DNA from: Ochrobactrum sp. Marseille-Q0166
GTDB taxonomy: Bacteria > Pseudomonadota > Alphaproteobacteria > Rhizobiales > Rhizobiaceae
DNA length: 64,000 bases
NCBI RefSeq assembly: GCF_014397025.1
Contig: NZ_JACJUO010000002.1
Coordinates: 310,001 to 374,000 of the forward strand
Reading direction: 5' to 3'
Below, in pieces: positions 18,589 to 28,043 of the stretch. Position numbers and translations under genes: made by a program. Below the pieces are notes generated by a model. That model made no database searches, was not told the DNA's origin, and worked only from the letters and a program-made list of their open reading frames with translations. Position 1 is the stretch's first letter, and each line of letters opens with the position of its first letter.

Positions 18589-19184
18589 TTGCCTTCAGGA
18601 GTTGAAACAGCAATCAGTGCTGCTGACGCTTTCTCTCACATGAGAATTATCAATGGCATGGGTATCAGTCTGTGCCTGTCACGGCTACTGATCTTTGCTT
18701 CACGTTTCGTCCAGCATCCCAACAAGCATAAAATATCTTATATGCATATCGGATGGGTGATTGTAGTCTTCCTCTGGATCATCCAGTTCTGGTAGGACTA
18801 TCTTTTTGAAAGCAGCACAAAGACATACAATGTCTACACCTATGTTTCAGATCTTCTCTATGTTTTCGGCCTGTTTTTCATGTGTGTTACTTTAACACCG
18901 GACGACATCAAGGAATATGGCGACTATGAACGCTATTTCATGTCCCGAAAACATGGCTTTTGTCACTCTTGATACTGCTCAATCTGATGGAACTGATGCG
19001 CAGTGCTGGCCCCAGTATTTCCATCAATAATGAAGAATCTCCCCTCGGGGATTTCATTTTCTTTGCGATTGAAACGGCCGTGATATTGTTTGCAATGCGG
19101 ATCAAAAGAAAGGGATTTCAATATTTCTTTATCGCTCTGTTGATAGCTGCGGTGTTCGCAAACTTCACAATACAGCTCGACTGA
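18589..19184 (+). pseudogene. Broken membrane-protein gene, family not recognised
   Basis: An ancestral frame of about 200 codons is split into pieces. It opens at a TTG (18589) and runs through two hydrophobic segments to an in-frame TAG at 18793-18795 after IIQFW. It then continues in the same frame (DYLFESSTK..., DDIKEYGDYERYFMSRKHGF) to about 18958, where one missing base shifts the remainder (SLLILLNLMELMRSAG... to FANFTIQLD) into another frame ending at 19184. Joined, the product would have about five or six transmembrane helices. The hydrophobic pattern persists on both sides of each lesion, which argues for recent decay rather than chance ORFs. Function is unknown. Confidence 0.65.
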
Positions 19185-19194
19185 AAATAACAAA

Positions 19195-19237
19195 AACGCC
19201 GCTGCGCGATCTCTGCACAGCGGCCGTTTCGTAATAG
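19195..19237 (-). terminator. Terminator of leuB
   Basis: On the minus strand a CGCTG...CAGCG-centred stem is followed by GTTTTTG, directly downstream of leuB. Confidence 0.7.
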
Positions 19238-19250
19238 ATAATATCAGCGA

Positions 19251-20363
19251 TTAAGCCGAAAGCGCCTTGAACTTGGCAAGGATTGCATCGCCCATTTCGG
19301 TCGTGCCAACCTTGTTGGTGCCTTCCGACCAGATGTCGGCAGTGCGCAGACCATCATCGAGAACACCGGCAATCGCAGCTTCCAGACGATCAGCTTCATC
19401 GATCAGGTTGAACGAGTAGCGCAGGCACATGGCAAGCGAAGCGATCATCGCGATCGGATTGGCAATTCCCTGGCCAGCAATGTCCGGTGCCGAACCATGT
19501 ACTGGCTCGTAAAGTGCCTTGCGCTTGCCAGTCACACCATCAGCAGCACCGAGCGAAGCCGATGGCAACATCCCGAGCGAACCGGTCAGCATCGCCGCAA
19601 CGTCGGAAAGCATATCGCCAAACAGGTTGTCGGTGACGATCACGTCGAACTGCTTCGGCCAGCGCACGAGCTGCATACCGCCAGCATCAGCCAGCATATG
19701 CTCAAGTTCAACATCCGAATGCTTTTCCTTGTGGCGAGCCGTGACGACCTGGTTCCACAAAACGCCCGACTTCATTACGTTGCGTTTTTCCATCGAGGTG
19801 ACTTTGTTGCGGCGTGCGCGCGCAAGTTCAAAAGCCACATCGGCAATACGTTCGATTTCGTAAGTGTCATACACCTGCGTATCGATACCGCGCTTCTGGC
19901 CGTTGCCCAGATCGATGATTTCCTTCGGTTCACCGAAGTAAACGCCACCGGTCAGCTCGCGCAGGATCAGGATGTCGAGCCCCTCGATAACTTCGGGCTT
20001 CAGAGACGATGAATGTGCGAGTGCCGGATAGCAGATCGCCGGGCGCAGATTGGCATAGAGTGCTAAGTCCTTGCGCAGACGCAACAGGCCTGCTTCTGGA
20101 CGCACTTCATAAGGTACGCTGTCCCACTTGGGACCGCCAACCGCGCCGAAAAGCACGGCATCAGCAGCGAGCGCCTTTTCCATATCCGCATCGGAAATCG
20201 CCTGACCGTGCGCATCATATGCCGATCCGCCAACCAGGCCTTCGTCGGTTTCAAAACCGAGATTCAGACCCGAATTGAGGAAAGCGATAATTTTGCGGAC
20301 CTCAGCCATTGCTTCGGGACCGATGCCATCGCCGGGCAGGAGAAGAAGTTTTCTGGATGCCAT
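19251..20363 (-). CDS. leuB: 3-isopropylmalate dehydrogenase
   Basis: A 370-residue NAD+-dependent decarboxylating dehydrogenase in leucine synthesis. Seen are the start [16 protein letters not shown], the substrate loop [36 protein letters not shown] with the catalytic Lys region, [16 protein letters not shown] for Mg2+ binding, and [18 protein letters not shown] for NAD. The ATG at 20363 matches the family N-terminus and has GAGGC upstream; the ORF extends further but the extension is not family-like. It has its own terminator and lies apart from leuD. Confidence 0.97.
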   Translation of the reverse strand: MASRKLLLLPGDGIGPEAMAEVRKIIAFLNSGLNLGFETDEGLVGGSAYDAHGQAISDADMEKALAADAVLFGAVGGPKWDSVPYEVRPEAGLLRLRKDLALYANLRPAICYPALAHSSSLKPEVIEGLDILILRELTGGVYFGEPKEIIDLGNGQKRGIDTQVYDTYEIERIADVAFELARARRNKVTSMEKRNVMKSGVLWNQVVTARHKEKHSDVELEHMLADAGGMQLVRWPKQFDVIVTDNLFGDMLSDVAAMLTGSLGMLPSASLGAADGVTGKRKALYEPVHGSAPDIAGQGIANPIAMIASLAMCLRYSFNLIDEADRLEAAIAGVLDDGLRTADIWSEGTNKVGTTEMGDAILAKFKALSA

Positions 20364-20584
20364 AATGCCAAGCCTCTGTTTTTTCTCACACAATAGCGGC
20401 AGTGAAATCAATTTCCGATATCGCGCTTTCAAGTTCCGCGAGGGTTATAGAACCCCCTCGCGCGGCAAGCAACAACCAGCGACACGAAATTTATGAAAAA
20501 GAACAGAGGACATGCAGAAATTATATAACGGCGTTATCAGGCATATCCATCCATACTTCAAATCTTTCCGAAGCTGGATATCCT

Positions 20585-20776
20585 CTATTCCAGAGGACGT
20601 GCTTCCGATGGAAGCATGATCGGAATACCACCGCGAACCGGATAGGCAAGCTTGGCTTTTTGCGAGATCAGCTCGCTGTTTTCCGCATCATATTGAAGCG
20701 GCCCCTTGGTCAGGGGGCAAACAAGCAACTCCAGCAGTTTCACGTCGAGATTGCCGGTATTTTCATCTATTGCCAT
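20585..20776 (-). CDS. Trm112 family protein
   Basis: A 63-residue protein with the Trm112/YcaR signature: [17 protein letters not shown] near the start and [19 protein letters not shown] at the end. In other organisms such proteins stabilise partner methyltransferases; the bacterial role is not well fixed. Only one Cys is present, so a zinc site is unlikely. It starts 18 bases after the LonN-domain gene and is probably the last gene of a thioredoxin-LonN-Trm112 transcript. Confidence 0.93.
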   Translation of the reverse strand: MAIDENTGNLDVKLLELLVCPLTKGPLQYDAENSELISQKAKLAYPVRGGIPIMLPSEARPLE

Positions 20777-20794
20777 TATTTATTTCCCCAGCGG

Positions 20795-21490
20795 TCATTG
20801 CAGACGCGAACCATAATCGTCCTTGTTCTTCGCCAAAACCATTTCGGTAATCGCGATCAGGGTCGCAGCGCGTGTTTTCAAATCCGCAGCCTCCAGAAGC
20901 ACCTGTTTTTCCGCTGGACCAAATGGCGACATCATCGAAAGTGCATTGACCAGCGTGTCATTGGCCGCCCGCGAAATGCTATCCCAGTCCGCTTCCAGAT
21001 TGTGTACTTCCAAATATTCCTTGAAAGCACGCAACAGTGCTTCGCGGTCCACATCGCCGAGATCACTTGGATCTTCAAGATCGGTTAGAAATGGCGCAAT
21101 CCTGCATTGGCGATAAGGCCTGCGGGAATGCACTTCTTCCAGAAGCCGGAAACGGCAAATGCCCTGCAATGTAATCAGCACACGACCGTCACCAGTCTCA
21201 GCATAAGTGGTAATCCTTCCGAGACACCCGACCTGGCTCAGTTGCGGTCGAGCCGTTTCGTCGAATGTCTCGGCTTCGTCATCTTCATTTGCATCTTCAA
21301 TGCGAGGCTGGATCATTGCGATAATTCGCTTACCCGCGAGCGCATCTTCGACCATTTCGAGATAGCGTGGCTCAAAAATATTCAGAGGTAGCTGGCCACC
21401 GGGCAAAAGAAGGGCTCCCTTGAGCGGAAATACCGGGACAAGCTCTGGAATATCCGAAGCTGTACGATATCGGGCATTGCCCACTTGCAT
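20795..21490 (-). CDS. LON peptidase substrate-binding (LonN) domain protein
   Basis: A 231-residue protein equivalent to the N-terminal domain of Lon protease without the ATPase or protease part. Typical segments are VFPLKGALLLPGGQLPLNIFEPRYLEM, GCLGRITTYAETGDGRVLITLQG and the Arg-rich CRFRLLEEV. Its role is unknown; it may be an adaptor or a substrate-binding protein. It sits between thioredoxin and Trm112 genes on one strand, a conserved order in the Rhizobiales. Confidence 0.93.
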   Translation of the reverse strand: MQVGNARYRTASDIPELVPVFPLKGALLLPGGQLPLNIFEPRYLEMVEDALAGKRIIAMIQPRIEDANEDDEAETFDETARPQLSQVGCLGRITTYAETGDGRVLITLQGICRFRLLEEVHSRRPYRQCRIAPFLTDLEDPSDLGDVDREALLRAFKEYLEVHNLEADWDSISRAANDTLVNALSMMSPFGPAEKQVLLEAADLKTRAATLIAITEMVLAKNKDDYGSRLQ

Positions 21491-21504
21491 GACTTTCTCC
21501 TTCT

Positions 21505-21550
21505 GAGCATTTCCAGCAAAATTCCGAAGCGGTTTTGCATGCGGAAATTC
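21505..21550. repeat. Rhizobiales-type short intergenic palindromic repeat
   Basis: GAGCATTTCC...GAAGCGGTTTTGC...GGAAATTC, an inverted mosaic repeat placed between the thioredoxin-type gene and the LonN-domain gene. It is the clearest copy in the window. Confidence 0.6.
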
Positions 21551-21601
21551 ATAAAAGCAAAGTGATAAAGTGGCTTCAATGGTTTGGTATTATGAAGCCG
21601 C

Positions 21602-22579
21602 TTAAGAAAACAGCAGCGACGAAAGCTTGCGGCGCGCACCCAATGTCGCTGGATCCGCATTACCCCATGCCTCAAAGAACTGAAGGAGCTGCTTGCGCGC
21701 ACCATCATCATTCCAGCTGCGATCTGCCTTCATGACCGCCAACAGCTCGTCAGCCGCTTCCACTCGTCGCCCCTGTGCGTTGCGCACCTGAGCAAGATCG
21801 TAACGCGCCTGAAAATCATTTGGATCAGCCTGCACACGGCGCTCCAATTCTATAGGATCACCAATAAGCTTGACCTGATCGGCAAGGGCGATCCGGGTTT
21901 CAAGCGCCCGAACCGGCGCTGCTCCCTGCTTGTCAGCAGGCAGGCTTGCCAGAATTTCGCGCGCCTTATCGGCATCGCCCGATTCAAGCAAACAAGTCGC
22001 CAGACCGACAACGGCGTCAACATTATCAGGCGCAACCTGCAGGATGGACGAGAAAATCTGCGCCGATTGCACAAAGTCGCCAGCTTCAACCAATTCCTTT
22101 GCGGCTGTCACTGCTTCAGAAATTGCCGCCTCCTGATCGCTGGGGCCTCCGATTTTCGCTATGAATTCCTTCACCTTGGATTCAGGCAACGCACCCATAA
22201 AACCGTCGGCTGGCTGACCGTTAACAAAGGCAATGACAGCCGGGATGGACTGGATACCAAGCTGGCCAGCGATTGATGGATGATCATCAATGTTCATCTT
22301 AACGAGCTTGACTGCGCCGCCTGCTTCACGAACTGCATTTTCGATAATGGGCGTAAGCTGTTTGCAAGGGCCGCACCATGGCGCCCAGAAATCCACAAGT
22401 ACCGGCTGATTTCGTGATTCCGCGATAACATCCGCCTGAAAGGCTGCGGTCGTCGTGTCCTTGATAAGATCATTGCTGCCCTGAGGAGCGCCACCAACAC
22501 TCGGATCCGATGTGCCAAAAGACACATTGCCGGTCATTTGTGCGCCTGAGTTCGAATAGGGATTGTTCTGGCTCGTCAT
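21602..22579 (-). CDS. trxA: Thioredoxin-TPR protein, CnoX/YbbN-like
   Basis: A 325-residue protein with a thioredoxin domain (about 40-150, active site WCGPC with Cys 69 and 72) followed by TPR-like helices to the C-terminus (repeated helix pairs such as NVDAVVGLATCLLESGDADKARE and DPNDFQARYDLAQVRNAQGR). This architecture is that of CnoX/YbbN, which protects clients from oxidative aggregation and hands them to GroEL or DnaK. The ATG at 22579 is preceded by AAGGAATATCC. The CXXC is intact, so redox activity is possible, unlike E. coli YbbN. Confidence 0.92.
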   Translation of the reverse strand: MTSQNNPYSNSGAQMTGNVSFGTSDPSVGGAPQGSNDLIKDTTTAAFQADVIAESRNQPVLVDFWAPWCGPCKQLTPIIENAVREAGGAVKLVKMNIDDHPSIAGQLGIQSIPAVIAFVNGQPADGFMGALPESKVKEFIAKIGGPSDQEAAISEAVTAAKELVEAGDFVQSAQIFSSILQVAPDNVDAVVGLATCLLESGDADKAREILASLPADKQGAAPVRALETRIALADQVKLIGDPIELERRVQADPNDFQARYDLAQVRNAQGRRVEAADELLAVMKADRSWNDDGARKQLLQFFEAWGNADPATLGARRKLSSLLFS

Positions 22580-22702
22580 CGGATATTCCTTATGTCTTCC
22601 AGCTTGCATATAGGGCAGCGGCAGGCCGGTTTCGATATCTCAGTTCGTATCTGCAGCAACCAATTTCAAGCTGCCATCGCACGACAATCGTCAATTGCCA
22701 GT

Positions 22703-23224
22703 CTATACCTCTGAAGACGCCTTCGCATCCTCTGAAACAGCAAGAATGCGCACTTCATGTCCTGTCGCGGCGAGAAAGCGCATCAGATCATCCCGTTTGA
22801 TTGATGTCGTGGCTTCGTTCGTTAGTGGATGCCCGTTTATGATGTCATTTTCCATTAAACTTGCGTCGAGCACAATCTGAACATTGTGCCCGGTATCGTT
22901 TACCGCGCCAAACACTGTTACGCCGCCTGGTACCACGCCAAGATATTCCATCAGCTTCTCTGGCTTTCCGAAAGAGACACGGCTGGAAGCACCAATAATC
23001 TGATGGATCGACTTGAGATCAACGACCGCTTCCTCATCCACAGTCACCAGAAAGAAATTGTCTTTCTTGTCCTTCAGGAATAGATTCTTGGTGTGACCTC
23101 CCGCGATTTCGCCACGCAGGCTTTGTGAATCGGCAACCGTGAACAAAGGTGGATGCTCCACCGTCTTCACCTCGATACCGAGGTTTTTCAGATATTCATG
23201 CAGCTCGGCCGATGTCATAGGCAT
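22703..23224 (-). CDS. Prolyl-tRNA editing protein (YbaK/ProX-type deacylase)
   Basis: A 173-residue YbaK/EbsC-fold protein. The segment EVKTVEHPPLFTVADSQSLRG is followed by HTKNLFLKDKKDNFFLVTVD, with the catalytic-type Lys, and the C-terminal part GGVTVFGAVNDTGHNVQIVLD. Free-standing members hydrolyse mischarged Ala- or Cys-tRNA(Pro); this one resembles the ProXp-ala group, but specificity is inference. GGGGA five bases before the ATG at 23224 fixes the start. Confidence 0.9.
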   Translation of the reverse strand: MPMTSAELHEYLKNLGIEVKTVEHPPLFTVADSQSLRGEIAGGHTKNLFLKDKKDNFFLVTVDEEAVVDLKSIHQIIGASSRVSFGKPEKLMEYLGVVPGGVTVFGAVNDTGHNVQIVLDASLMENDIINGHPLTNEATTSIKRDDLMRFLAATGHEVRILAVSEDAKASSEV

Positions 23225-23632
23225 ATTGGTCCCCATTCCCTAAAATAACACAATCATCCACTTCAATACGTGCTTTGCATACTCTTAATAAGCAAACTCA
23301 AACACGCAAGCTCAGCAAAGAAGAATGCAAAGATTGAAGATTAAGCGTGAATCACCAACGGCAATCATTGAAAAAAGCCCCTCTGATATTATCGGTAGTT
23401 TTTGTTGCAATAATTAAATCATAGATTGCACCCCTGACACCAGGTCAACGTTGTTAAGCGACACAACGCGAGAAATTATAATTATATTTTTCAATGTCTT
23501 ATGCCACATTTGCGCAATAATCTGAAGCAAATTGCACTTTTCATGATTTTCCCTGTTGCAATCCGGAATCCGTTAGTCCATATACCGCCTGCCTAACGGA
23601 AACGACTTCTCTCTCAGAGAAGACTGGCGCGA
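23225..23632. other. Gene-free region upstream of tRNA-Gly
   Basis: About 400 AT-rich bases with no credible ORF, no clear repeat and no recognisable RNA. It presumably carries promoters for the flanking genes. Confidence 0.5.
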
Positions 23633-23707
23633 GCGGGTGTAGCTCAGGGGTAGAGCACAACCTTGCCAAGGTTGGGGTCGAGGGTTCGAATCCCTTCGCC
23701 CGCTCCA
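23633..23707 (+). tRNA. tRNA-Gly (anticodon GCC), CCA encoded
   Basis: The acceptor stem GCGGGTG pairs with CGCCCGC; the D arm is GCTC...GAGC, the anticodon arm CAACC-TTGCCAA-GGTTG, and the T arm GAGGG-TTCGAAT-CCCTT. The anticodon GCC reads GGC and GGU. Discriminator T and CCA are encoded in the DNA. Confidence 0.98.
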
Positions 23708-23796
23708 GTTTTCCGGTGGCTTTCCGACAAGCTTTAACAATCGAGATAATAGCTCTTTCCTCTCGGTAACGACTATTTTGCGTTCAGGCGTACCCT

Positions 23797-24030
23797 ATGA
23801 TTCGCAGTGTGCTTTTATTGATCATCGGTTTCGGCGCGTTGTTGCAAGGGTTTATGCGCGTTGGAAAACCGGCACAGGCCGTTGAAAAATCTGGCTGGCT
23901 ATATCAACAGTTTGGCGATCAAGGCATCGCATACGGAATGATAATGATCGGGTTGATCGCCCTCTTAGTCGGCGCAATCATGTTCAATAGCAGCTGGATC
24001 AAGATCGTTCGTTTGCGCAAAAACAATTGA
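23797..24030 (+). CDS. Small two-helix membrane protein, unknown function
   Basis: A 77-residue product with a hydrophobic N-terminal helix (SVLLLIIGFGALLQGFMRV), a short polar middle and a second helix (GMIMIGLIALLVGAIMF), then a basic tail. The topology is likely hairpin-like with both ends inside. I do not recognise the family. There is no strong ribosome site, but the composition looks protein-like. Confidence 0.55.
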   Translation: MIRSVLLLIIGFGALLQGFMRVGKPAQAVEKSGWLYQQFGDQGIAYGMIMIGLIALLVGAIMFNSSWIKIVRLRKNN

Positions 24031-24400
24031 GATGTGATCTGATTTTAAATCACGTCACACATGCCAGATATGATTTATTGTTCATTATCTGGGAATAGAT
24101 TAAGCATCATAAACGCGTCCAACCTCACGGGACGACCAACTCCATGAAAACTGAAACTGTGTTTAGCGCTGTTCTGGCGTTGTGCCTTCTGTTCTTGACT
24201 TGGGCTGTCGGTTTGCCGCTTTCAATGCGTTAGAACGCAGCAATCATAATATGCACATAAAGCAGTCGCCTACACTTTCCTTTCCTCGCCGAACAGATGA
24301 GAGCTGAAATAATTTATAGGTAGTGAAAGACGGTATCCTGATTTTCATCAACGAGACCGTCTCAAATCATAGCTGTCTGAAACCAAGGAAGTGGTGCTTT
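24031..24400. other. Gene-poor region; one 29-codon ORF with a hydrophobic helix
   Basis: The only notable content is an ATG-initiated 29-codon ORF at 24144-24233 (+) encoding one hydrophobic helix (LALCLLFLTWAVGLPL), without a convincing ribosome site, and an inverted repeat AGACGGT/ACCGTCT at about 24328-24361 that might terminate transcripts. Confidence 0.3.
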
Positions 24401-25465
24401 TTATTTTCGAAGCGTTTCGTCCATGTGTTTCAATACCAGTTCAGAAACCTCGCTGTGAATGTCTGAGCGACTTTTTACAGTATCAGCGCAGATAGGATCG
24501 ATTTCCCCAATTGAGTCTAGAAAATCAACAGCGCTTGGCTGGCATACAGGCAGGAAGCTGAAATGATCAGCTCCGCTCACTGTTTCATATTGAGCGCCTG
24601 GAACCTGACTGGACACTTTATCAGCAATTACGGCAAAGGGAATTTCATCCCCTGACCCCAAATTGATAAAAGCACTTGGAACACTGATTTCTTTCAGACT
24701 CTCTGGAACATAGGCATGAACTAGTCCCGGATCGACTATCACTGCTGATTTGATGCGCGTGTCAAGGTTGGATTGTTCAAACAGCATTTTATCGACAGTG
24801 CGCAAATCGACCATACCGACCTTAACGGTCTCACCATCGGTATAACCCACGCCACCTTGATACCACGCACAGTCCCATTTATCGTATTGATCGCAATAAG
24901 TTGCAAAGGCTTCAAGATTTGCACGGGCACCGATCAGCTCAAGTGCTGTTGCACCACCTAACGAGAACCCAACAACACCAACTTGATCAGCCTTAAGATG
25001 TGGTGCCCATTCAGCATCGCTTGTCAAAAAGCTTGTGACATCAGAGATATCGTGCGTTCTCTGCCATAGCTTTGGTGTTTCCGCAGGAAGCGAGTCGCCA
25101 GAAGTTGTGCCCGGATGATTTGGTCCGGCAACCATAAATCCGGCTTTAGCTAGCCGTGCAGCCAACCATCCAGCCGCCTCAACACGCCCGCCCGAACCAT
25201 GAGAAAGCAGAACCACGGGAAAAGTCCCTACAGCGAAAGGCGCATCCAAATACGCTTGAGTGCCTTCGAAAACCTTGTTTTGACCATATAAGACAGCTGC
25301 ACCGCCCTTTTGAGCAGGATACCAGACCGTCACTGACAGCTCCTTATTCCTCTCGGCCGACGGCACCTTTATTTCTCGTACGCCGACTTCAAAAGCAAAT
25401 ACGTTAGATGGTAAAGTTATCAACGCAAATGTGCAAAATGTTGCAGCTAGAACAGATCGTTTCAT
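24401..25465 (-). CDS. Secreted alpha/beta hydrolase (PAF-acetylhydrolase/dienelactone-hydrolase-like)
   Basis: A 354-residue protein with a signal peptide (MKRSVLAATFCTFALITLPSNVFA). The fold is alpha/beta hydrolase: oxyanion-region LLSHGSGG at about 87-93, nucleophile elbow GFSLGG with Ser168, and the catalytic His probably in SGADHFSFLP. Mature cysteines in TYCDQYDKWDCAW and at PVCQP / DPICAD may form disulfides, consistent with the periplasm. Substrate is unknown; sequence flavour is of esterases annotated as predicted dienelactone hydrolases. It is divergent from an AraC-type regulator that may control it. Confidence 0.88.
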   Translation of the reverse strand: MKRSVLAATFCTFALITLPSNVFAFEVGVREIKVPSAERNKELSVTVWYPAQKGGAAVLYGQNKVFEGTQAYLDAPFAVGTFPVVLLSHGSGGRVEAAGWLAARLAKAGFMVAGPNHPGTTSGDSLPAETPKLWQRTHDISDVTSFLTSDAEWAPHLKADQVGVVGFSLGGATALELIGARANLEAFATYCDQYDKWDCAWYQGGVGYTDGETVKVGMVDLRTVDKMLFEQSNLDTRIKSAVIVDPGLVHAYVPESLKEISVPSAFINLGSGDEIPFAVIADKVSSQVPGAQYETVSGADHFSFLPVCQPSAVDFLDSIGEIDPICADTVKSRSDIHSEVSELVLKHMDETLRK

Positions 25466-25605
25466 AATTCTCTCCGGATTGGAATATTGTCCCTGGAGGA
25501 TCGTAAAACATGCCTGATCTTGCGTCCTAAATCATGATTCAGGTCGTACGGAAACGCGATATAGGTCATGGAACGACGGTCTTATTTACTGAATAGAGTT
25601 GCAGC

Positions 25606-26628
25606 GTGATCTTCGTTCCCTTACCCTTTGTCGTCGCTTTGCTTTTGACAATCCTGTTTTTTACGATGCTGTGGAACAGAACTTCCGCGCAGCACAACTG
25701 GCCATTTCAAGTCCTTGTCGCACTTTGCATTGCGCAGTCATTGGCGGTAGGCTTGCGATGGGGATATGGTCTCACCGAAGTTCGCTATCTGCTTCCAATA
25801 ATCGCCAGCGCTCTACCGCCATTGCTTTATGCGAGCTTTCGAACCTTGATCGGCTCTGAAACGGACCGAAAAACCGAGAAGCTTTGGTTTATAGCAATTT
25901 TCCCAATCACGGTTATAGGCCTGCTATTGATCGCACCTATCCTGATTGATAGTGCTTTGATCCTGCTTTTCACCGGATATGCAATCGCACTGTTATATCT
26001 TGGTCGGCGCGGACCAGATTCTTTAAGTGATGCACGTTTTGAAACAGCGATTTCAGCCCATCGTGCACTTCTTATCGCAGCAGCATCTCTCTGCATGTCC
26101 GCCTTTTTCGATATCGCAATCCTTTTTGACTTCGAGTGGACGAATGGAAGAAATGCAGCTCTGATGGTCAGCAATGCTAATCTACTTGGGCTATTTTTTC
26201 TCGGCCTGACGGCAATCGTCGCCGGTAAAGCGCAACCATCAATGCCGAGCCATGAAGACAAAAGCCAAGGCGTTTCGGACCGCGAACAAGATCAGGCGGT
26301 CTTGTCGCATGTCGAAGAGGTTCTATCAGAAAAAAAGCTGTACCTCGATGAGAACCTGACGCTGGTTCGTCTTGCAAAAAAAATTGGCTTACCCGCACGT
26401 CAGATTTCAACGGCTGTGAACACTTTGACCACAAAAAATGTGTCGCAATTCATCAATGATTATCGAATAGCTGAAGCTTGCAAGTTACTAATCGAAACAG
26501 ACACATCCGTGACCGTGATCATGCTCGATTCAGGCTTCACAACGAAGTCGAACTTCAACCGTGAATTCCGCCGTGTGACCGGGCTTAGCCCGCTGGAATG
26601 GCGCAAACAGAAAAAGTACTCGAATTAA
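25606..26628 (+). CDS. AraC-family regulator with membrane-embedded N-terminal domain
   Basis: A 340-residue protein with a GTG start. The first 205 or so residues contain about seven hydrophobic helices (PFVVALLLTILFFTML, WFIAIFPITVIGLLLIAPILI and others) instead of a soluble cupin. The C-terminus is an AraC HTH pair (LTLVRLAKKIGLPARQIS and VTVIMLDSGFTTKSNFNREFRRVTGLSPLEWR). This layout suggests a membrane-bound one-component sensor. Divergent orientation to the secreted hydrolase suggests that gene as a target. Its 3' end nearly meets that of the convergent LacI-family gene, with 3 bases between. Confidence 0.9.
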   Translation: MIFVPLPFVVALLLTILFFTMLWNRTSAQHNWPFQVLVALCIAQSLAVGLRWGYGLTEVRYLLPIIASALPPLLYASFRTLIGSETDRKTEKLWFIAIFPITVIGLLLIAPILIDSALILLFTGYAIALLYLGRRGPDSLSDARFETAISAHRALLIAAASLCMSAFFDIAILFDFEWTNGRNAALMVSNANLLGLFFLGLTAIVAGKAQPSMPSHEDKSQGVSDREQDQAVLSHVEEVLSEKKLYLDENLTLVRLAKKIGLPARQISTAVNTLTTKNVSQFINDYRIAEACKLLIETDTSVTVIMLDSGFTTKSNFNREFRRVTGLSPLEWRKQKKYSN

Positions 26629-26631
26629 ATA

Positions 26632-27663
26632 TTAAGCCGATGAACGCAAAATCAGCTGGCTTGCAAGGTGAGTGATCTCTGCTTCAACAGCAGAACCGCT
26701 TTTCTGAGCATTGATCCGCGAAAACAGCATATCCAGCCCGAGTTGGGCTATTGTGCGATAATCCTGCGCCACCGTCGTCAATGGAGGGCAAGTAAAGCGG
26801 CTCAGTGGATGGTCGTCATGGCCAGCTACCCGAAAGTCGCATCCCTCTTCCCGCCCAACGTGACGTCGCCGCTCATAAGCGGCTGAAATCACGCCAAAAG
26901 CAATACGGTCATTGGCGCATAAAACCGTCCGTGTTGGAAAGCCTCCTCGATCCAGGATGCGTCCCGCTTCTTCATAGCCGAGTTCTTCGAAATCCCATTT
27001 CTTTGACCTCATCGGCAAGATGATCGGCTCAATACCAATACGCTCCATTGTGGAAGTATAAGCAGTCCGACGCTCGATGGCATTCTGGTTGACTGCTGGC
27101 ATTTCCATGAAACAAGGGTGTTCACCCGTGCGGCAGAGATACTCGACAATATTGCCAATGCTCTGGCGATTATCAGTCCCAACGAAAGGCTGGTCGTCAC
27201 TAATACGGCTATCCAGAAAAACGACTGGCATCGAATTTGACAGGCTGGCAAGAAGCTTTGCATCAGTCTCGAATCCCAGCGGCGCCATCAGGACACCGGA
27301 TATATTCAACGACATCAACGTGCGCATGGCGCGCGCTTCAAGTTTACGATCACCATGAGAGGAGAGAATGATTGTCCAGTATCCTTCCGCCAGACAACGC
27401 ATTTCAATCTGACGAATGATCTCAGCATAAAAAGGATCAGAGATATGCGGAACAATAACGCCGATATTCTTTGGCTTTTTGCGGTTCATGCTGACCGCAA
27501 AAATATTCGGCTGATAATTATGGTCCTTGAGCGCCTTCTCAATGCGCGCACGTGTCGATGGCTTTACACTCTCGGGATTATCGAAATACTTCGAAACAGT
27601 CGGACGTGACAATCCGCTAGCCGCAGCGAATTCTTCCATCGTCCTGATCTTGTTATCCGCCAT
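26632..27663 (-). CDS. LacI-family transcriptional repressor
   Basis: A 343-residue regulator with an N-terminal HTH (TMEEFAAASGLSRPTVSKYFDNPE) and hinge (RIEKALKDHNYQPN), followed by a periplasmic-binding-protein-like sensor (NIGVIVPHISDPFYAEIIRQIE). GGAGGAG upstream of the ATG at 27663 decides the start. It is divergent from the CUT2 transporter operon and most likely represses it until the sugar binds. Confidence 0.93.
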   Translation of the reverse strand: MADNKIRTMEEFAAASGLSRPTVSKYFDNPESVKPSTRARIEKALKDHNYQPNIFAVSMNRKKPKNIGVIVPHISDPFYAEIIRQIEMRCLAEGYWTIILSSHGDRKLEARAMRTLMSLNISGVLMAPLGFETDAKLLASLSNSMPVVFLDSRISDDQPFVGTDNRQSIGNIVEYLCRTGEHPCFMEMPAVNQNAIERRTAYTSTMERIGIEPIILPMRSKKWDFEELGYEEAGRILDRGGFPTRTVLCANDRIAFGVISAAYERRRHVGREEGCDFRVAGHDDHPLSRFTCPPLTTVAQDYRTIAQLGLDMLFSRINAQKSGSAVEAEITHLASQLILRSSA

Positions 27664-28043
27664 CGCTGCTCCTCCCATCCTGTGTCACGAGCATTTCCGG
27701 ACGGGCCCATTATTTTCTATGCGTAAAATTATTTTTTACTGGAAGCAACTCCAAATTTACCCAAAAATGCAACGATTACTTGATTTAAAATTATAAATTT
27801 GGGCGCTCTGTGCCTCGCTCAATGAATTTTAAATCGATCTAATTTTTACACGTGATAATTTTTTATTGACTCATTGAGCATGCTCAATCATTTCTAGTGG
27901 AGGCCCGATATGGGGCTTGGGAAGGATCCTGCCCTTCCGGGAGGTTTCAGGATTGGCAGCAATCTTGGATCCAGCAGGGAATGTTTATGTGTCCCTAATC
28001 AGAAGGACGACCCGGCTAGTGCCGGTTCTACTCGGAGGAAATC
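27664..28043. other. Control region between the LacI gene and the CUT2 operon
   Basis: An AT-rich region without genes. It holds the palindrome described at 27873-27888 and a second LacI-like candidate around AATCGATCT (about 27840-27850) with the central CG typical of the family. TTGAC at 27866-27870 could be a -35 element next to the palindrome. Confidence 0.5.
27873..27888. promoter_or_regulatory. Predicted operator: perfect 16-bp palindrome
   Basis: ATTGAGCATGCTCAAT is a perfect inverted repeat immediately downstream of a TTGAC -35-like sequence and about 155 bases before the transporter gene. It is the best candidate binding site for the divergent LacI-family regulator; assignment is inference. 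Confidence 0.6.

Noticed and set aside
24144..24233. 29-codon ORF with a hydrophobic helix
   Set aside because: It could be a small membrane protein, but there is no clear ribosome site and no known relative. It is mentioned in the gap entry only.
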